Assembly (NCBI GenBank): GCA_003567835.1
Contig: PWYO01000010.1
Location: 1-6,261 of the forward strand
Direction of reading: 5' to 3'
Source: Actinomycetota bacterium
GTDB lineage: Bacteria > Actinomycetota > Humimicrobiia > Humimicrobiales > Humimicrobiaceae
DNA length: 6,261 nt
Under the pieces are notes generated by a model. That model saw nothing but the letters and a program-made list of their open reading frames with translations, had not been told where the DNA came from and ran no database searches. The position numbers and the translations under genes were made by a program. Shown here in pieces: positions 6,254 through 6,261 of the stretch (within the stretch, counting starts at the first letter, position 1; each line of letters starts with the position of its first letter).

Positions 6254-6261
6254 CGGAGGAA
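6254..6261 (+). promoter_or_regulatory. Ribosome binding site of a gene beyond the right edge
   Basis: CGGAGGAA ends the window and is a strong Shine-Dalgarno match, so a plus-strand gene probably starts within the next ten bases or so outside the window. A perfect TATAAT (6150-6155) about 100 bases upstream could be its -10, but the -35 position holds no good match. Confidence 0.45.

Noticed and set aside
1..6261. CRISPR array, tRNA, rRNA or riboswitch
   Set aside because: No regularly spaced direct repeats, tRNA-like cloverleaf or known riboswitch core was seen by eye; a covariance-model search would be needed to exclude small structured RNAs.

Overview
The window is AT-rich and carries strong GGAGG-type ribosome binding sites. 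It looks like a fermentative anaerobic bacterium, because its only intact genes encode a biotin-dependent, membrane-bound, sodium-pumping decarboxylase. The OadA subtype (RDGFQS in place of RDAHQS) is one I associate with spirochaetes, Clostridia-like anaerobes and uncultured anaerobic lineages, but the phylum cannot be fixed from this sequence.

Layout. Positions 1-110 (minus strand) hold the first codons of a lipoprotein that runs off the left edge, with a credible promoter between 145 and 172. Positions 245-921 (plus) hold a badly decayed gene. Fragments scattered over all three plus-strand frames reassemble into the C-terminal half of a radical SAM protein. Positions about 1147-1953 (minus) hold a second decayed gene, the C-terminal half of an IS1634-type transposase broken by frameshifts and stop codons. 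About 1.7 kb (245-1953) is therefore a gene graveyard, and none of the short open frames there should be annotated as a real protein. Positions 1954-2140 are noncoding and carry inverted repeats just before the next operon.

Positions 2141-6038 (plus) form a tight four-gene operon: birA-like biotin ligase, oadG, oadA, oadB. birA and oadG overlap by 7 bases; the later gaps are 19 and 13 bases. OadA carries the carboxyltransferase and the biotin arm (Lys562). The upstream ligase would attach the biotin, OadG would hold the complex together at the membrane, and OadB would couple decarboxylation of carboxybiotin to Na+ export. The ligase lacks the N-terminal DNA-binding domain of the repressor-type BirA, so it is probably only an enzyme. 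After oadB there are 223 noncoding bases ending in a ribosome binding site (6254-6261) for a gene that starts beyond the right edge.

I do not see a wholly new system. The most notable points are the operon pairing a biotin ligase with its likely client, the divergent OadA active-site motif, and two adjacent pseudogenes that can be recognised only by reading across frames.
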